46,505 nt of DNA from Streptomyces toyocaensis (lineage in GTDB: Bacteria > Actinomycetota > Actinomycetes > Streptomycetales > Streptomycetaceae). Both the position numbers and the translations under genes were made by a program. Below, in pieces: positions 16,888-25,714 of the stretch. The stretch spans positions 1 to 46,505 of the forward strand of contig NZ_JFCB01000044.1 in NCBI RefSeq assembly GCF_000725125.1, written 5' to 3'. Positions within the stretch are counted from its first letter, which is position 1. Every line of letters begins with the position of its first letter. The notes below the pieces were generated by a model. That model saw only the letters and a list, made by a program, of their open reading frames with translations, made no database searches and was not told where the DNA came from.

Positions 16888-18452
16888 TGGCCGAGCAGTC
16901 AGGCCGCGGAACGCCGAAACTCGCTCGCACGGACTTCGAGTCCATGACGCACGAGCAGTTGGCCGCACTCCTCGACTCGGCGAGTTCGGAAGGTGCCTCC
17001 CACCTCGCCACGAAGCTCGCCAAGGCCTCGTCGACGATCACCGGGATCGGCGACGACCTCATGACGTACGTCAAGGGGCTCGAGTGGCAGGGTGAGGGCG
17101 GCGACGCCTTCCGCGACTGGGGAGGGCAGAGCGCCGCCGCGACGCTCCGTCTGGGCCAGTACGCCGAGGTGGCGTCCCGCTGGATGGCCACGGTCGCCCA
17201 GGCGGTGGCCGAGGCCAAGGCGGCGATGCCGGCCACGTCCGAGACGACCCAGGCCAAGGCGGACCTCGCCGACGCGCGGAAGACCATCGCGGCGGCACAG
17301 GACCCGGGCGCTCGTAACGACCCGGACGCCCGCAAGCTGGCCCAGACGGCTCAGTCCGACGCGACGGCGGCACAGCAGCGGGTGGAGGCGGCGCGGGCGG
17401 AGGCGATCCAGCAGTTGCGGAAGCTGGCGCAGACGTACGAGTACTCGGCGCAGCAGGTGAACAGCGTGCCGCCGCCCACGTTTGCGCCGCCGGCCGCTCA
17501 CATGACTCCCGCCGTTTGGTATACCCCGCAGGAGTACGTCGCTCCTGACACGGGCGGTTCCGGTCCGACGACCACGGTGAACCCCGGCCCCGCCGTCAAC
17601 GGTGACAGGAGCGAAACACTCAACCCGGCGCAGCCCACCACGGCTCCTGGTCCTTCGCCCCTCGCCGCCCCGGCCGGCAGTGAGCAGGCTGCTCCACCAC
17701 CGCCTGCTGCCATGAACATCGACGGAGTCACCTCCCTACCGGAGACACGGAATACGGCACCTCTCAACACAACTGTGCCGCCGAGCAGCAACGCACCACG
17801 CCCTGAGAGCCCGCACCCTGTGCAACCCCTCGTCGTCCAGCCGACCAGGAACGGCCGTGGTGGGTTGCCTGGCCCGCTTGGGCCTCCACCGACTTCAGCA
17901 CAGGTTCGCCTCCCACTGCTTCCAGGACAGGCTGGCGGCAGTGGCGGTGTCCCCCGTCCTGCGCGTGAAACCGGCATCATCGGTGGCCGCCCGGTGACCC
18001 CCACTACCGCTCGGCCCCCAACTGGGCTTCCGCGAGGAACGGTCATTGGCGGCGACTCAGGGCAGGGGCGCATGCCGCTTGGGCGCGCATCCTCTCCCGG
18101 CATCCCCATGGGAGCCGCCCCTGTGACGGGGCAGAACGCAGCGCATGGATCCCGACGTCTCGCCTCGGAGACCGGTGGTGTAGTTGGTAGAGGGCTGGCT
18201 CAACCAGGCCGTACCGGTCCACGGTCGTTCACGCCCGGTGGCGCAGGCCTGATCCGCCCCCCGGGCGCCGCGGACCCGAACCAGGGTTCGGCAACCGGTC
18301 GCGCTGGAGGCACTGTGCACCCGGCCCACCAGTCGGTCTCCCGTCGAGACAACCAGAAGGATCAGAGTCAGCGACGGCCGAACCGCCTCGAGGAAGAGGA
18401 GGAGACCTGGGTCGGCAGTCGCCGCCGTTCGATTCCTCCAGTCGTCGACTGA
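16887..18452 (+). CDS. PPE/WXG-like T7SS substrate with Pro-rich tail
   Basis: A 521-aa protein. Residues 1-195 form long helices with a WXG-type turn (WQG at 67-69, GDAF following), as in PPE/WXG proteins. Residues about 200-480 are Pro/Gly/Thr/Ser-rich and probably disordered. The C-terminus ends in EEEEETWVG and RRRSIPPVVD, a tail I associate with actinobacterial WXG/PPE-like proteins. It is coupled to the preceding helical gene and followed 32 nt later by mycosin 1. The Pro-rich part uses visibly less GC-biased codons than eccC. It is likely a secreted or surface protein. Confidence 0.72.
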   Translation: MAEQSGRGTPKLARTDFESMTHEQLAALLDSASSEGASHLATKLAKASSTITGIGDDLMTYVKGLEWQGEGGDAFRDWGGQSAAATLRLGQYAEVASRWMATVAQAVAEAKAAMPATSETTQAKADLADARKTIAAAQDPGARNDPDARKLAQTAQSDATAAQQRVEAARAEAIQQLRKLAQTYEYSAQQVNSVPPPTFAPPAAHMTPAVWYTPQEYVAPDTGGSGPTTTVNPGPAVNGDRSETLNPAQPTTAPGPSPLAAPAGSEQAAPPPPAAMNIDGVTSLPETRNTAPLNTTVPPSSNAPRPESPHPVQPLVVQPTRNGRGGLPGPLGPPPTSAQVRLPLLPGQAGGSGGVPRPARETGIIGGRPVTPTTARPPTGLPRGTVIGGDSGQGRMPLGRASSPGIPMGAAPVTGQNAAHGSRRLASETGGVVGRGLAQPGRTGPRSFTPGGAGLIRPPGAADPNQGSATGRAGGTVHPAHQSVSRRDNQKDQSQRRPNRLEEEEETWVGSRRRSIPPVVD

Positions 18453-18484
18453 GCCGTCGGATCACCTCGTTTCCAGGAAGGCAC

Positions 18485-19834
18485 ATGTACACCAGCAGCA
18501 GGCGCACGCGGCGGCCCTTCTCAATGGCAACGGCTGCCCTCAGCCTGCTGCTGGTCGGTGTTGCCGCCACCCCCGCCCACGCCGAGTCGGTACGTGACAT
18601 GCAGTGGCACCTCAAGGCCATGCGCGCCGACGAAATGTGGAAGGTCAGCAAGGGCCGGGGGATCACCGTGGCAGTCATCGACTCCGGCGTCGACGACACC
18701 CTCGCCGACCTGCAGGGGCAGGTCTTGAGCGGGAAGGACTTCTCGAAGCAGCGCGGTGACGAGCACACCGACATCGACAACCACGGAACGGGCATGGCTG
18801 CGCTCATCGCGGCCACCGGAAGCCGTGGGTCCCTTCACGGCTCCTACGGCTTGGCGCCGGAAGCCAAAATCCTCCCTGTCCGGATGCGTTACAGCACAGA
18901 GGATTACGGGCAAGTCGACAGCCATGCGGCGTTCTCGGGCGCGATGACCAAGGCGATTCGCTATGCGGCGGACTCCGAGGCCCGCATCATCAACATCTCC
19001 ATGGGCGCCGCGAACGCTCCGGGCAAGCAGAACGCCGGAACGCCGGAACTTGCCTCGGCCGTTCGGTACGCCATCGACAAGGGCAAGTTGATCTTCGCCG
19101 CCGTAGGAAACAGCGGAGACAAAGCCAATTTCAAGGTCTATCCGGCAGCCGCGCCTGGCGTCGTGGGCGTGGGAGCAACCGACAAGAAGGGCAGGGCTCT
19201 GGAACAGTCCCAGCGCGGCCCACAAGTAGACCTCGCAGCCCCCGGTGGTGACATCGTCAATGCCTGCTCGGGAGGAACCCAGGTCTGCACGGGGAGCGGC
19301 ACGAGTAGTGCCTCAGCCCTGGCGTCAGCCTCCGCCGCGCTCATCTGGGCCCAGCACCCCGACTGGACCAACCACCAGGTGCTCCGGGTCATGCTGAACA
19401 CCGCAGGAAAAGCCAAGAACGGCGCGGAGCGCACAGACTCCATCGGCTACGGCATCGTCCGTCCCCGCATCGCGTTGAAGGATCCTGGCAACCCCGGCCC
19501 AGCGGACGAGTACCCGCTACCCGACCTGGCAGTTGCCTCAGAACCTCCGTCGGCCGCAACCTCAGCATCCGCAGGCGCGGGAGGCGACGACGACGCAGTC
19601 GACAAGCCGAAGCCCGCGACTGCCGCTTCGGCCGACGATGACGGCATCAACGGTGCGTGGATAGCTATGGGCGTCGCAGCTGCTGCGCTTCTCGCAGCAG
19701 GCGTCGCTGTCCCCACCCTCCGCGCCCGCCGCCGACGCTCGACCCAGGTACCGGCGGCACCTCCCTTCCCACCGCCTCACTCCCCCTACGGCCCGCCACC
19801 CGGGTCCGGAACCGGGCAAGGCCCACAGCGCTGA
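18485..19834 (+). CDS. mycP: Mycosin 1, type VII secretion subtilisin-like protease
   Basis: A 449-aa membrane-anchored subtilase. It has an N-terminal signal peptide (Arg-rich, hydrophobic 14-29, likely cleavage after AHA at about 33). The catalytic triad is D66 (VIDSGVDD), H100 (NHGTGMAA) and S274 (GTSSASAL), with oxyanion N209 (VGNSGD). An acidic/Ala linker, a TM segment at about 388-410 and a Pro-rich cytoplasmic tail follow. Mycosins stabilise the secretion complex and cleave some substrates. The usual Pro after GTSxAS is Ala here. AGGAAGGC precedes the ATG. It is the second of two mycosins in the locus. Codon bias is milder than in the flanking genes. Confidence 0.9.
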   Translation: MYTSSRRTRRPFSMATAALSLLLVGVAATPAHAESVRDMQWHLKAMRADEMWKVSKGRGITVAVIDSGVDDTLADLQGQVLSGKDFSKQRGDEHTDIDNHGTGMAALIAATGSRGSLHGSYGLAPEAKILPVRMRYSTEDYGQVDSHAAFSGAMTKAIRYAADSEARIINISMGAANAPGKQNAGTPELASAVRYAIDKGKLIFAAVGNSGDKANFKVYPAAAPGVVGVGATDKKGRALEQSQRGPQVDLAAPGGDIVNACSGGTQVCTGSGTSSASALASASAALIWAQHPDWTNHQVLRVMLNTAGKAKNGAERTDSIGYGIVRPRIALKDPGNPGPADEYPLPDLAVASEPPSAATSASAGAGGDDDAVDKPKPATAASADDDGINGAWIAMGVAAAALLAAGVAVPTLRARRRRSTQVPAAPPFPPPHSPYGPPPGSGTGQGPQR

Positions 19835-19865
19835 GGCCACCGATTCCCAGCACAAAGGAACCGAC

Positions 19866-20021
19866 GTGTCATTCGACGAGATGTGGGGCCAGGCCCGAGA
19901 AAGCGCCCTCGCACGGCAACAGAGCAGCACGTGCCTGAACCAGCTCGCCCCGTCTGGGGGCGGCTCAGCAGGAGGCGCAGCACCGCGACGCTTATGGAGT
20001 CGCCTGCGAAGCGGGGGATGA
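19866..20021 (+). pseudogene. 5' fragment of a T7SS-associated gene
   Basis: A GTG with AAGGAA upstream, 31 nt after mycosin 1, opens a 51-codon frame. It begins MSFDEMWGQARESALARQQ and continues to LNQLAPSGGG. That start strongly resembles the N-terminus of a conserved helical T7SS family in Streptomyces ESX loci, normally well over 100 residues. After about codon 35 the sequence loses the resemblance and hits a TGA. The downstream DNA is the head of an opposite-strand ORF, so this looks like the stub left by a deletion or insertion. Confidence 0.6.
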
Positions 20022-20079
20022 CGGACAGGGGCTCATCTGTCACCGTCACATTCCAGGCGCCATCGAGGTTGATCTTCAT
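19966..20079 (-). pseudogene. 5' remnant of an opposite-strand ORF
   Basis: On the minus strand, AGGGGTG precedes an ATG at 20079. It opens MKINLDGAWNVTVTDEPL, then VIPRFAGDSISVAVLRLL, which looks like genuine protein. The frame then runs into the stub of the T7SS gene, where it becomes Arg/Cys-rich shadow sequence until a stop at 19786. The two heads meet near 19960-19985, given by resemblance only. I do not recognise the family. Confidence 0.45.
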
Positions 20080-20295
20080 CGTGGAATCACCCCTGCTGTC
20101 TGAGTTCCGACTTCCGCCTGAGTAACCCGCCCATCACAACGCATAGCAAGCCGCGATCGACATATTGGCCCCGAGGCTGCTTCCCCTCTGCCACCACCCT
20201 GTCATCCACCTCTCGCCCAACTTTCCCTGCCTGCCGTTGGGCTGCAAACACAATCAGAGTCTGCCGGCTGGATCAGCCGTCGTGCGATGAGGGTC
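20080..20295. other. AT-richer gap, no gene seen
   Basis: This stretch between the gene remnant and the immunity gene has lower GC than typical for the window and stop codons in all frames. It holds no clear hairpin or promoter. It could be debris of toxin-immunity turnover. Confidence 0.4.
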
Positions 20296-20715
20296 TTACA
20301 GGATGTCCGACAGCGCTTCTCTGAATCGACTCACGTCATGTTGAACGTACGGCGACAGATCGGTGAGCATCCTCACCGTCTCGTCGAGGTGGCGGGCGAG
20401 TTCAGGGGCAGACCTCCACGCTTCTTCTTTCCTGGTTACCACTGCTGAGAGCAGGTCGTCGTCGAACCAACCGCTCGTCTCCTCTTCCCTTGCCGTTTCT
20501 CGCAGAAAATCCAGGGCCACAGGCAAGAGCCAACGCAGACCGACGTCCTGCCCCACGAGGCGACGCAGGTTCTCGACCGTCAGATCTTTGATCGGCTTCT
20601 TTCGCAGCTCGTAAACACTGCGTACCAGCGGTGTGGTGTCCGTTGGCGGATCCGGCCAACGGACCTCCTCAAGTTCTTCGACCGACTTGCCCCTGTCGAC
20701 AAACCCTGCCAGCAC
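20296..20715 (-). CDS. Immunity protein for the RHS toxin (CdiI-like)
   Basis: A 139-aa acidic cytosolic protein lying 17 nt downstream of the RHS toxin gene, the standard place for a cognate immunity gene. The pattern EVRWPDPPTDTTPLVR, then VYELRKKPI and LTVENLRRLVGQDVGLRWLLP, matches what I know as contact-dependent inhibition immunity proteins of the CdiI type (leading DxPxxxTPLV..LR.KP..ELTVEDLR). GGAGG sits 6 nt before the GTG start. Base composition is clearly less GC-rich than the RHS body and matches the toxin tip, as expected if both moved together. The immunity function is inference from position and family resemblance. Confidence 0.75.
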   Translation of the reverse strand: MLAGFVDRGKSVEELEEVRWPDPPTDTTPLVRSVYELRKKPIKDLTVENLRRLVGQDVGLRWLLPVALDFLRETAREEETSGWFDDDLLSAVVTRKEEAWRSAPELARHLDETVRMLTDLSPYVQHDVSRFREALSDIL

Positions 20716-20732
20716 TTTCTGCCTCCGCTTTC

Positions 20733-23700
20733 TTACTTACGATGCCCGATGGAATGTAGGAATCCATTCAGGCGATCCAGCTCGTCAATCACTTCTTTGC
20801 GCTTCGTGATCAGCACTTCCAAACCTCTGTCCGTCAACCCATCCGGCAGAGCTTCTAGCTCTCTTTCCAAAACTCGGCGCACCTTGTCCAGAGCACTTCT
20901 CGCCTGCTTTAGTTCGGCGATGTGATCGAAAGGCGTCCCGTCCGGCTTGCGAGCTACGACCTCACCATTCGCTTCTCTTCTGGCCGCATCGTAGTGATTG
21001 TGATTCGGCTGCGAATTGATGTCACCCAGGGGGTCTGCCCTCGTATTCTCGAATTTTTCGATAGCTCGCTGAGCGGCTGGAGTCAGCCCCAACTCACGGC
21101 AGCTTTCCACCGGGGCAAGCCCCAGCGGATCACTCCACGTAAGCGGATTGTAAACGTATGTGGTCGGATGCGGAGCCGGCTGCAAACCAAGCGGATCAGG
21201 CGTGAGATATCGCGCCGTTTCCGGGTCGTAGTGGCGGAAGTAGTTGTAGTGGAGCCCTGTTTCCGGGTCGTAGTACTGGCCGGGGAAGCGGAGGGGGGTG
21301 TAGGCCGTGCTGGAGGTTGGCCAGGCGGTGGTGCCCCAGAGGGTGCTGCGGGTGCGCCAGGCTATGTCGCCCTGCTCGTCGATGAGTTCGGTGGGGGTGC
21401 CGACCAGGTCGGTGACGATGGCGAAGAAGCGGGAGTCGATCTCGTGCTGGGGGGCGTTCGCGGCGGTGATGCGTTCCGACTGGGTGATGGGGTGGAGGCC
21501 CCGGTGGTTCCAGGTCAGGGTGACCGGGTTCGGGAGGGACGGGGATGTTGTCGTCTGTTCGCAGAGGGTCGTGCCGTCCCAGGTGAAGAGGATCTGCTCG
21601 GTGGCCGTTTCGCCGTCGTCGGCCAGGCGGAGTTTGGCCGTTCTGCGGCCCAGGGGGTCGTAGGTGTAGCGCCAGCGGGTGCCGTCGGGGGTGGTGACCG
21701 CGGTCAGGCGGTCTTCCGCGTCCCAGGTGTAGTGCCAGGTGTCCGGCTTGTGGGAGAGGCGGGGTTTCTGGCGGAGGGTGGTGCGGCCCAGGGCGTCGTG
21801 CTCGTAGCGGACGCGGCCGGCCCGGGTGATGCGGGTGCCCGCATAAGCGCGGGAACCGGTTGCTTCGCCGCCCGGATGCGACGTCGGCCACGACGCGGAG
21901 GTCTGGTTGCCGGCCTCGTCGTAGGCGTAGCGCTCCGTCCAGTTCGCGGCGTGCACGGCCGTCACGCGGCCCATCGGGTCCAGGTCGAAGCGGCGCGTGC
22001 CGGAGAGCTGGTCCTCGATGCCGATCAGGTTGCCGTCGGCGCGGTAGGTGTACGCGCGGTGTTGCAGCGGACGGTTTGCCGTGCCCGTTACCGATTGGGT
22101 GGTCAGGCGGCCCAAGGGGTCGTAGGTGTGGTCCAGGGTGAGCGTTTCGCCTATGCGGCGGGTCAGCTCGCGGTCGGCTGGGTCGTAGGTGAAGGCGATG
22201 GTGCGGCCCGAGGCCGTCATCTCGGTGCTGCGGCCGGTCGCGTCGTAGGTCCAGGTGGTGGTCGCGCCGGTGGGGGTCGTGCGGGCCGTGCGGCGGCCGA
22301 ACTCGTCGTAGGTGTAGGTGAGGGTGCGACCGTCGACCGTTTCGGAGAGGACTCGGCCGTGCGTGTCCCGGTCGATCGTCAGGGTTGTGCCGTCGGGGCC
22401 GGTGGCCTCGATCAGTTGGCCGGTCGGGTCGTATGTGTAGGTGGTTACTCCGTCGGGTGTGTGTTTGGTGGTCACCTGGCCGAGCGCGTTACGTTCGTAG
22501 GAGAGGGTGTGGCCCAGCACGTTTCTGCGGGACGTCAGGCGGCCGGCCTCGTCGTAGGTGTAGGTGAGGGTGCGGCCGTCGAAATCGGTCTCCGTGGCCA
22601 GGCGGCCGGCGGGGTCGTAGGTGTAGGTCCAGGTCAGGCCTTGAGGGTTGGTGACCTTGGTGAGGTTCAGTTCTGTGTCGTGGTCGAACTCGTAGCGCAC
22701 TCCGTCCGGGCCCGTGCGGGCCGTCAGCAGGTCGAAGTGCGTGTATGCGAAGTGTGTGACTCCGCCTAGTCGGTCGGTGTGGGTGGTGCAGTTGCCCTCG
22801 CCGTCGTAGGTCCAGGACTCGGTCGTGCCGTCGGCGGCGGTGCGGCGGGCCAGGCGGCCCTCCACCGTCCACTCGAGGCGGGTCGTCGCGCCCGTGGGGT
22901 CCGTGATCGTGACGGGGCGGCCGAAGGCGTCGCGTTCGTAGGACGTCGTCGCGCCGAGGGTGTCCGTGATGCGTAGGGGGAGGCCCGCGTCGTCGCAGTG
23001 GATCGTGGTCGTGTGGCCCAGGGGGTCGACCACGGCCGTCAGGCGGCCCTGCTCGTCGTGAGTGAAACGGGTGGTGTGGCCCGTCGGTGCCGTCAGTGAG
23101 GTTCTGTTGCCGTGGCCGTCGTACGTCTGGTGGGTGGTGGTGCCGTTCGGGTGCCGGACCGTTGTGGGGAGGCGGAGGTCGTTGTAGTCGGCCTGGGACT
23201 CGCGGCCGTCGGGGTGCACGACCGAGGTGAGGTTGCCTGCTGCGTCGTAGGTGAAGCGGGTGGTGTGGCCCAGGGGGTCGGTGCGGGACAGCAGGCGGTT
23301 GTAACGGTCCCGGTCGAAGCGGGTCACCGCACCCACCGGGTCGACCTCGGCCACCACCTGGCACAGTTCGTTGACGAAGTAACGGTAGACGTGTCCGTTG
23401 CCCGTGGTGGCTGTGGTGGTGCGCAGGCCCGTCTCGGGGTCCCGGTCGGTGTAGGCGATCCGCAGGCTCACGTGGCCTTCGGTGCCGCCCTCGGCGATGC
23501 AGCGGTCGCGGTCGTCGTACGCGTAGGCGTAGCTGCGGTCGTTGGTGTCGGTCCAGGAGGTGATGCGGCCCGCTTCGTCGTAGGTGAAGCGGAGCGGCAG
23601 GCCGGAGGAGTTCACCACCTCGGTGAGGTCGCCCGCCGTCGAGTAGCCGTAGCGGATCAGTTGCTGGTCGCTGCCGTCGGGGGCCCCACCGACCAGGTGA

Positions 23701-25193
23701 AGGGCGGTGATCCGGTGGTCTTCGGCAGTGATCCGGATGCGGTAGCCGCCGCTGTGGGAAAGGGCGGTGGGGGTGCCGTCCGTGTCGTGCTCGAAGGTGA
23801 TGCGGTTGCCGTTGCGGTCGTCGATCCGGTCCAGGAGGGCGTGGTCGTCGGCATGCCGGGTGAAGTGCCAGGTGCGGCCGAGCGCGGGGGCCGTGATCGT
23901 GTAGCCCTCGGGCTCGGAGCGCAGCTCCCAGCGTGGTCCTTCCGTCGGCAGGCTTGTACCGTCCGGCGCCGGGTGGGGGAAGGCCAGGATCAGACCGTCC
24001 TCGTGGACGAAGACGATGCGGTCCGGCTCGATCTCGAGCCGCTGGTCGACGGTGGAGGACCAGGAGGGGCCGAGCCAGCGGCCGGCGCGGTAGCCGGACT
24101 CCGCCCGGCGTTTGAACACCAGGGGAAGTGTTCCGGGGAGGGTCACGTCGGTCTGCGGCAAGTACATCTTGCCGGTGGCCAGGTCCACCGGGTCGTCAGG
24201 GCTGTGCTGGGTGGCGTGGCTGTCGCTGTGGGTGCCGGGGTCGCTCCCGTCCAGGTGGGAGCCGGCCGTGCCCAGGCCCGTCGGGCTGCCGAGGGCGTTG
24301 CGGCCGTCCATGTAGCGGGCCAGGCTTCCCGCGCCCTTGTAGGCCGCTCCGCCGGCCAGGCTGGGCACCGCGTAGCCCAGCATGCGCGCGGGGTCCTTCT
24401 GGAATTCGTCCCAGGTGTGGGAGGCGCCCTGGTAGACGTCCTTCGAGAAGCCGACCGGGTTCCTGACCGCGCCGACGCCGCCGTCGATGACCATCGCTGC
24501 GTCGTGCACGTAGGCCTTCGGTTCGGTGAGCAGTCGGCCCGGGTTGACTGCGAGGCCGAACTCGACGAGGTCGTTCCAGCCCTCCTTCACGCCGTCGGTC
24601 ATGCGCTGCCAGCCGCTCGGCCGTTTGGGGGCCTTCTCGGCGGCCTTGTGCAGCGTCCGCTTCGCGACGGCGGCCGCGTCCGCGACGTCGCCCTGAGCGG
24701 TGTTGATCCGCTCGATCAGTTCCGCCATGGCGGTCCTGCCCGGGTCGGTCTCGGGGGGCCGGGTGGGCAGCGTGGCCGCGTCGGTCTTGATCGCCGCGTT
24801 GTAGTCGTCCACGGCCTTGGTGTACTGGCGGGAGAGGTCGCGGGCGACGGGCGCCTCGTGGTCGAGGATCTGCTGGGTGAGGCGCTGGGCCCCGTCGAGC
24901 ACTTCGCGGTAGGCGAGTACGGCGGCGCCCGCCTCCACGAAGGCGTCCATCGCCCCGTCGAGGTCCTTGGGCAGCTTCTTGACCGTCTTGCGGAACTCCT
25001 CGGCGGCCTCGCCCTGCCAGGGGTCGGTGTTGAGCTTGCGCAGTTGCTCCGCGCCCTCGCCGAAGTGTGCCGCCGCGCCGCCGAGTTTCTTGATCAGCCG
25101 GTCGAGCTCCGCGGGTTTGCCCGGGACCCAGTCCTGGACCGTGTCGTCGGGGCCGATCCATATACGGCGGAAGAGGAACCGTTTCTCCGACAT
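20733..25193 (-). CDS. WXG-type T7SS-exported RHS polymorphic toxin
   Basis: A 1486-aa effector. Residues about 1-230 are helical with a WXG-type turn (PWQGEAAEEF, W59/G61), which fits a T7SS export domain. A linker follows, then the start of the RHS shell at about 330 (DDPVDLATGKMYLPQTDV, DUF6531-like). Dozens of YD-type repeats (TYDxxGR, YxYDxxGRL) come next, ending in the RHS core with YDPETGL, RYLTPDPLGL and SDPLGLAP (about 1355). The remaining about 125 residues are the toxin tip, with NHNHYDAARREANGEV, PFDHIAEL and a long helical end. It most resembles polymorphic toxin type 28, a predicted nuclease; that call is tentative. It forms an operon with the two genes upstream and the immunity gene downstream. 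Confidence 0.88.
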   Translation of the reverse strand: MSEKRFLFRRIWIGPDDTVQDWVPGKPAELDRLIKKLGGAAAHFGEGAEQLRKLNTDPWQGEAAEEFRKTVKKLPKDLDGAMDAFVEAGAAVLAYREVLDGAQRLTQQILDHEAPVARDLSRQYTKAVDDYNAAIKTDAATLPTRPPETDPGRTAMAELIERINTAQGDVADAAAVAKRTLHKAAEKAPKRPSGWQRMTDGVKEGWNDLVEFGLAVNPGRLLTEPKAYVHDAAMVIDGGVGAVRNPVGFSKDVYQGASHTWDEFQKDPARMLGYAVPSLAGGAAYKGAGSLARYMDGRNALGSPTGLGTAGSHLDGSDPGTHSDSHATQHSPDDPVDLATGKMYLPQTDVTLPGTLPLVFKRRAESGYRAGRWLGPSWSSTVDQRLEIEPDRIVFVHEDGLILAFPHPAPDGTSLPTEGPRWELRSEPEGYTITAPALGRTWHFTRHADDHALLDRIDDRNGNRITFEHDTDGTPTALSHSGGYRIRITAEDHRITALHLVGGAPDGSDQQLIRYGYSTAGDLTEVVNSSGLPLRFTYDEAGRITSWTDTNDRSYAYAYDDRDRCIAEGGTEGHVSLRIAYTDRDPETGLRTTTATTGNGHVYRYFVNELCQVVAEVDPVGAVTRFDRDRYNRLLSRTDPLGHTTRFTYDAAGNLTSVVHPDGRESQADYNDLRLPTTVRHPNGTTTHQTYDGHGNRTSLTAPTGHTTRFTHDEQGRLTAVVDPLGHTTTIHCDDAGLPLRITDTLGATTSYERDAFGRPVTITDPTGATTRLEWTVEGRLARRTAADGTTESWTYDGEGNCTTHTDRLGGVTHFAYTHFDLLTARTGPDGVRYEFDHDTELNLTKVTNPQGLTWTYTYDPAGRLATETDFDGRTLTYTYDEAGRLTSRRNVLGHTLSYERNALGQVTTKHTPDGVTTYTYDPTGQLIEATGPDGTTLTIDRDTHGRVLSETVDGRTLTYTYDEFGRRTARTTPTGATTTWTYDATGRSTEMTASGRTIAFTYDPADRELTRRIGETLTLDHTYDPLGRLTTQSVTGTANRPLQHRAYTYRADGNLIGIEDQLSGTRRFDLDPMGRVTAVHAANWTERYAYDEAGNQTSASWPTSHPGGEATGSRAYAGTRITRAGRVRYEHDALGRTTLRQKPRLSHKPDTWHYTWDAEDRLTAVTTPDGTRWRYTYDPLGRRTAKLRLADDGETATEQILFTWDGTTLCEQTTTSPSLPNPVTLTWNHRGLHPITQSERITAANAPQHEIDSRFFAIVTDLVGTPTELIDEQGDIAWRTRSTLWGTTAWPTSSTAYTPLRFPGQYYDPETGLHYNYFRHYDPETARYLTPDPLGLQPAPHPTTYVYNPLTWSDPLGLAPVESCRELGLTPAAQRAIEKFENTRADPLGDINSQPNHNHYDAARREANGEVVARKPDGTPFDHIAELKQARSALDKVRRVLERELEALPDGLTDRGLEVLITKRKEVIDELDRLNGFLHSIGHRK

Positions 25194-25216
25194 GCTGGGT
25201 GTTCCCGCTCCTGCCG

Positions 25217-25714
25217 CTACTTCTGGGGTCCGTCAGGGGTTTGGTCCTGGCCGTCGCGCTCCACCGGCACCAGGCGGGCCTGAACCTCGCCCTTCTCGGC
25301 GAGTCCATGCTCCTCGAGGAACGCGGTGACGGGGTGGTCGTCCTTGAACTGTTCCTGCCGCTCGAGCATCAGGACCTTGTACCGGTTCTTGGTCTCCGTG
25401 ACCAGGAAGTCGTTGATCGTGGCGCTCAGCGCGGTGACGATCAGGTCGGCGTCGTCGGCGATGCAGCCCAGGCCGTGGCACCACTTGTCGAGGAAGTCGT
25501 TGACCGCCTCGGTGACTTCGCCGGCTCCGGTGTTCTCCTCGGTGACCTGGAAGACGTTGTCGAAGCGCTGGTCCGCCCGTTCCTCGGAGATCTTCCGGGC
25601 GGCGGACGTCGACTCCTCCAGCGGCCGTGCGATCGACTGGAGGAACTGCACTTCCCACTTGAACTCGCCGCCGTCCGCGCCCCTGGGGATGAGCCATGCC
25701 TGTGTGTCGCTCAT
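25217..25714 (-). CDS. Helical protein upstream of the RHS toxin, possible partner
   Basis: A 165-aa protein of mixed charge with long predicted helices (FLQSIARPLEESTSAARKI, VTEAVNDFLDKW, LIVTALSATINDFL) and an acidic tail. No signal peptide or TM is visible. Its ATG overlaps the stop of the SseB-like gene (ATGA), and it ends 23 nt before the toxin start. Small helical proteins encoded just before T7SS toxins are often WXG-like co-secretion partners (as Lap proteins for LXG toxins). I infer a similar adaptor or chaperone role here. I do not recognise a named family. Confidence 0.65.
   Translation of the reverse strand: MSDTQAWLIPRGADGGEFKWEVQFLQSIARPLEESTSAARKISEERADQRFDNVFQVTEENTGAGEVTEAVNDFLDKWCHGLGCIADDADLIVTALSATINDFLVTETKNRYKVLMLERQEQFKDDHPVTAFLEEHGLAEKGEVQARLVPVERDGQDQTPDGPQK

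Noticed and set aside
21200..24100. Periodic GTCGTAGGTGTAGG-like motifs suggesting a CRISPR or DNA repeat array
   Set aside because: Spacing follows the protein-level YD repeats, units are degenerate and in frame, and there are no constant-length spacers.
20922..25283. Two long plus-strand frames opposite the RHS toxin, Gly/Val-rich and seemingly repetitive
   Set aside because: They mirror the YD repeats of the toxin. The minus frame has the DUF6531-like start, YD repeats and RHS core in order.
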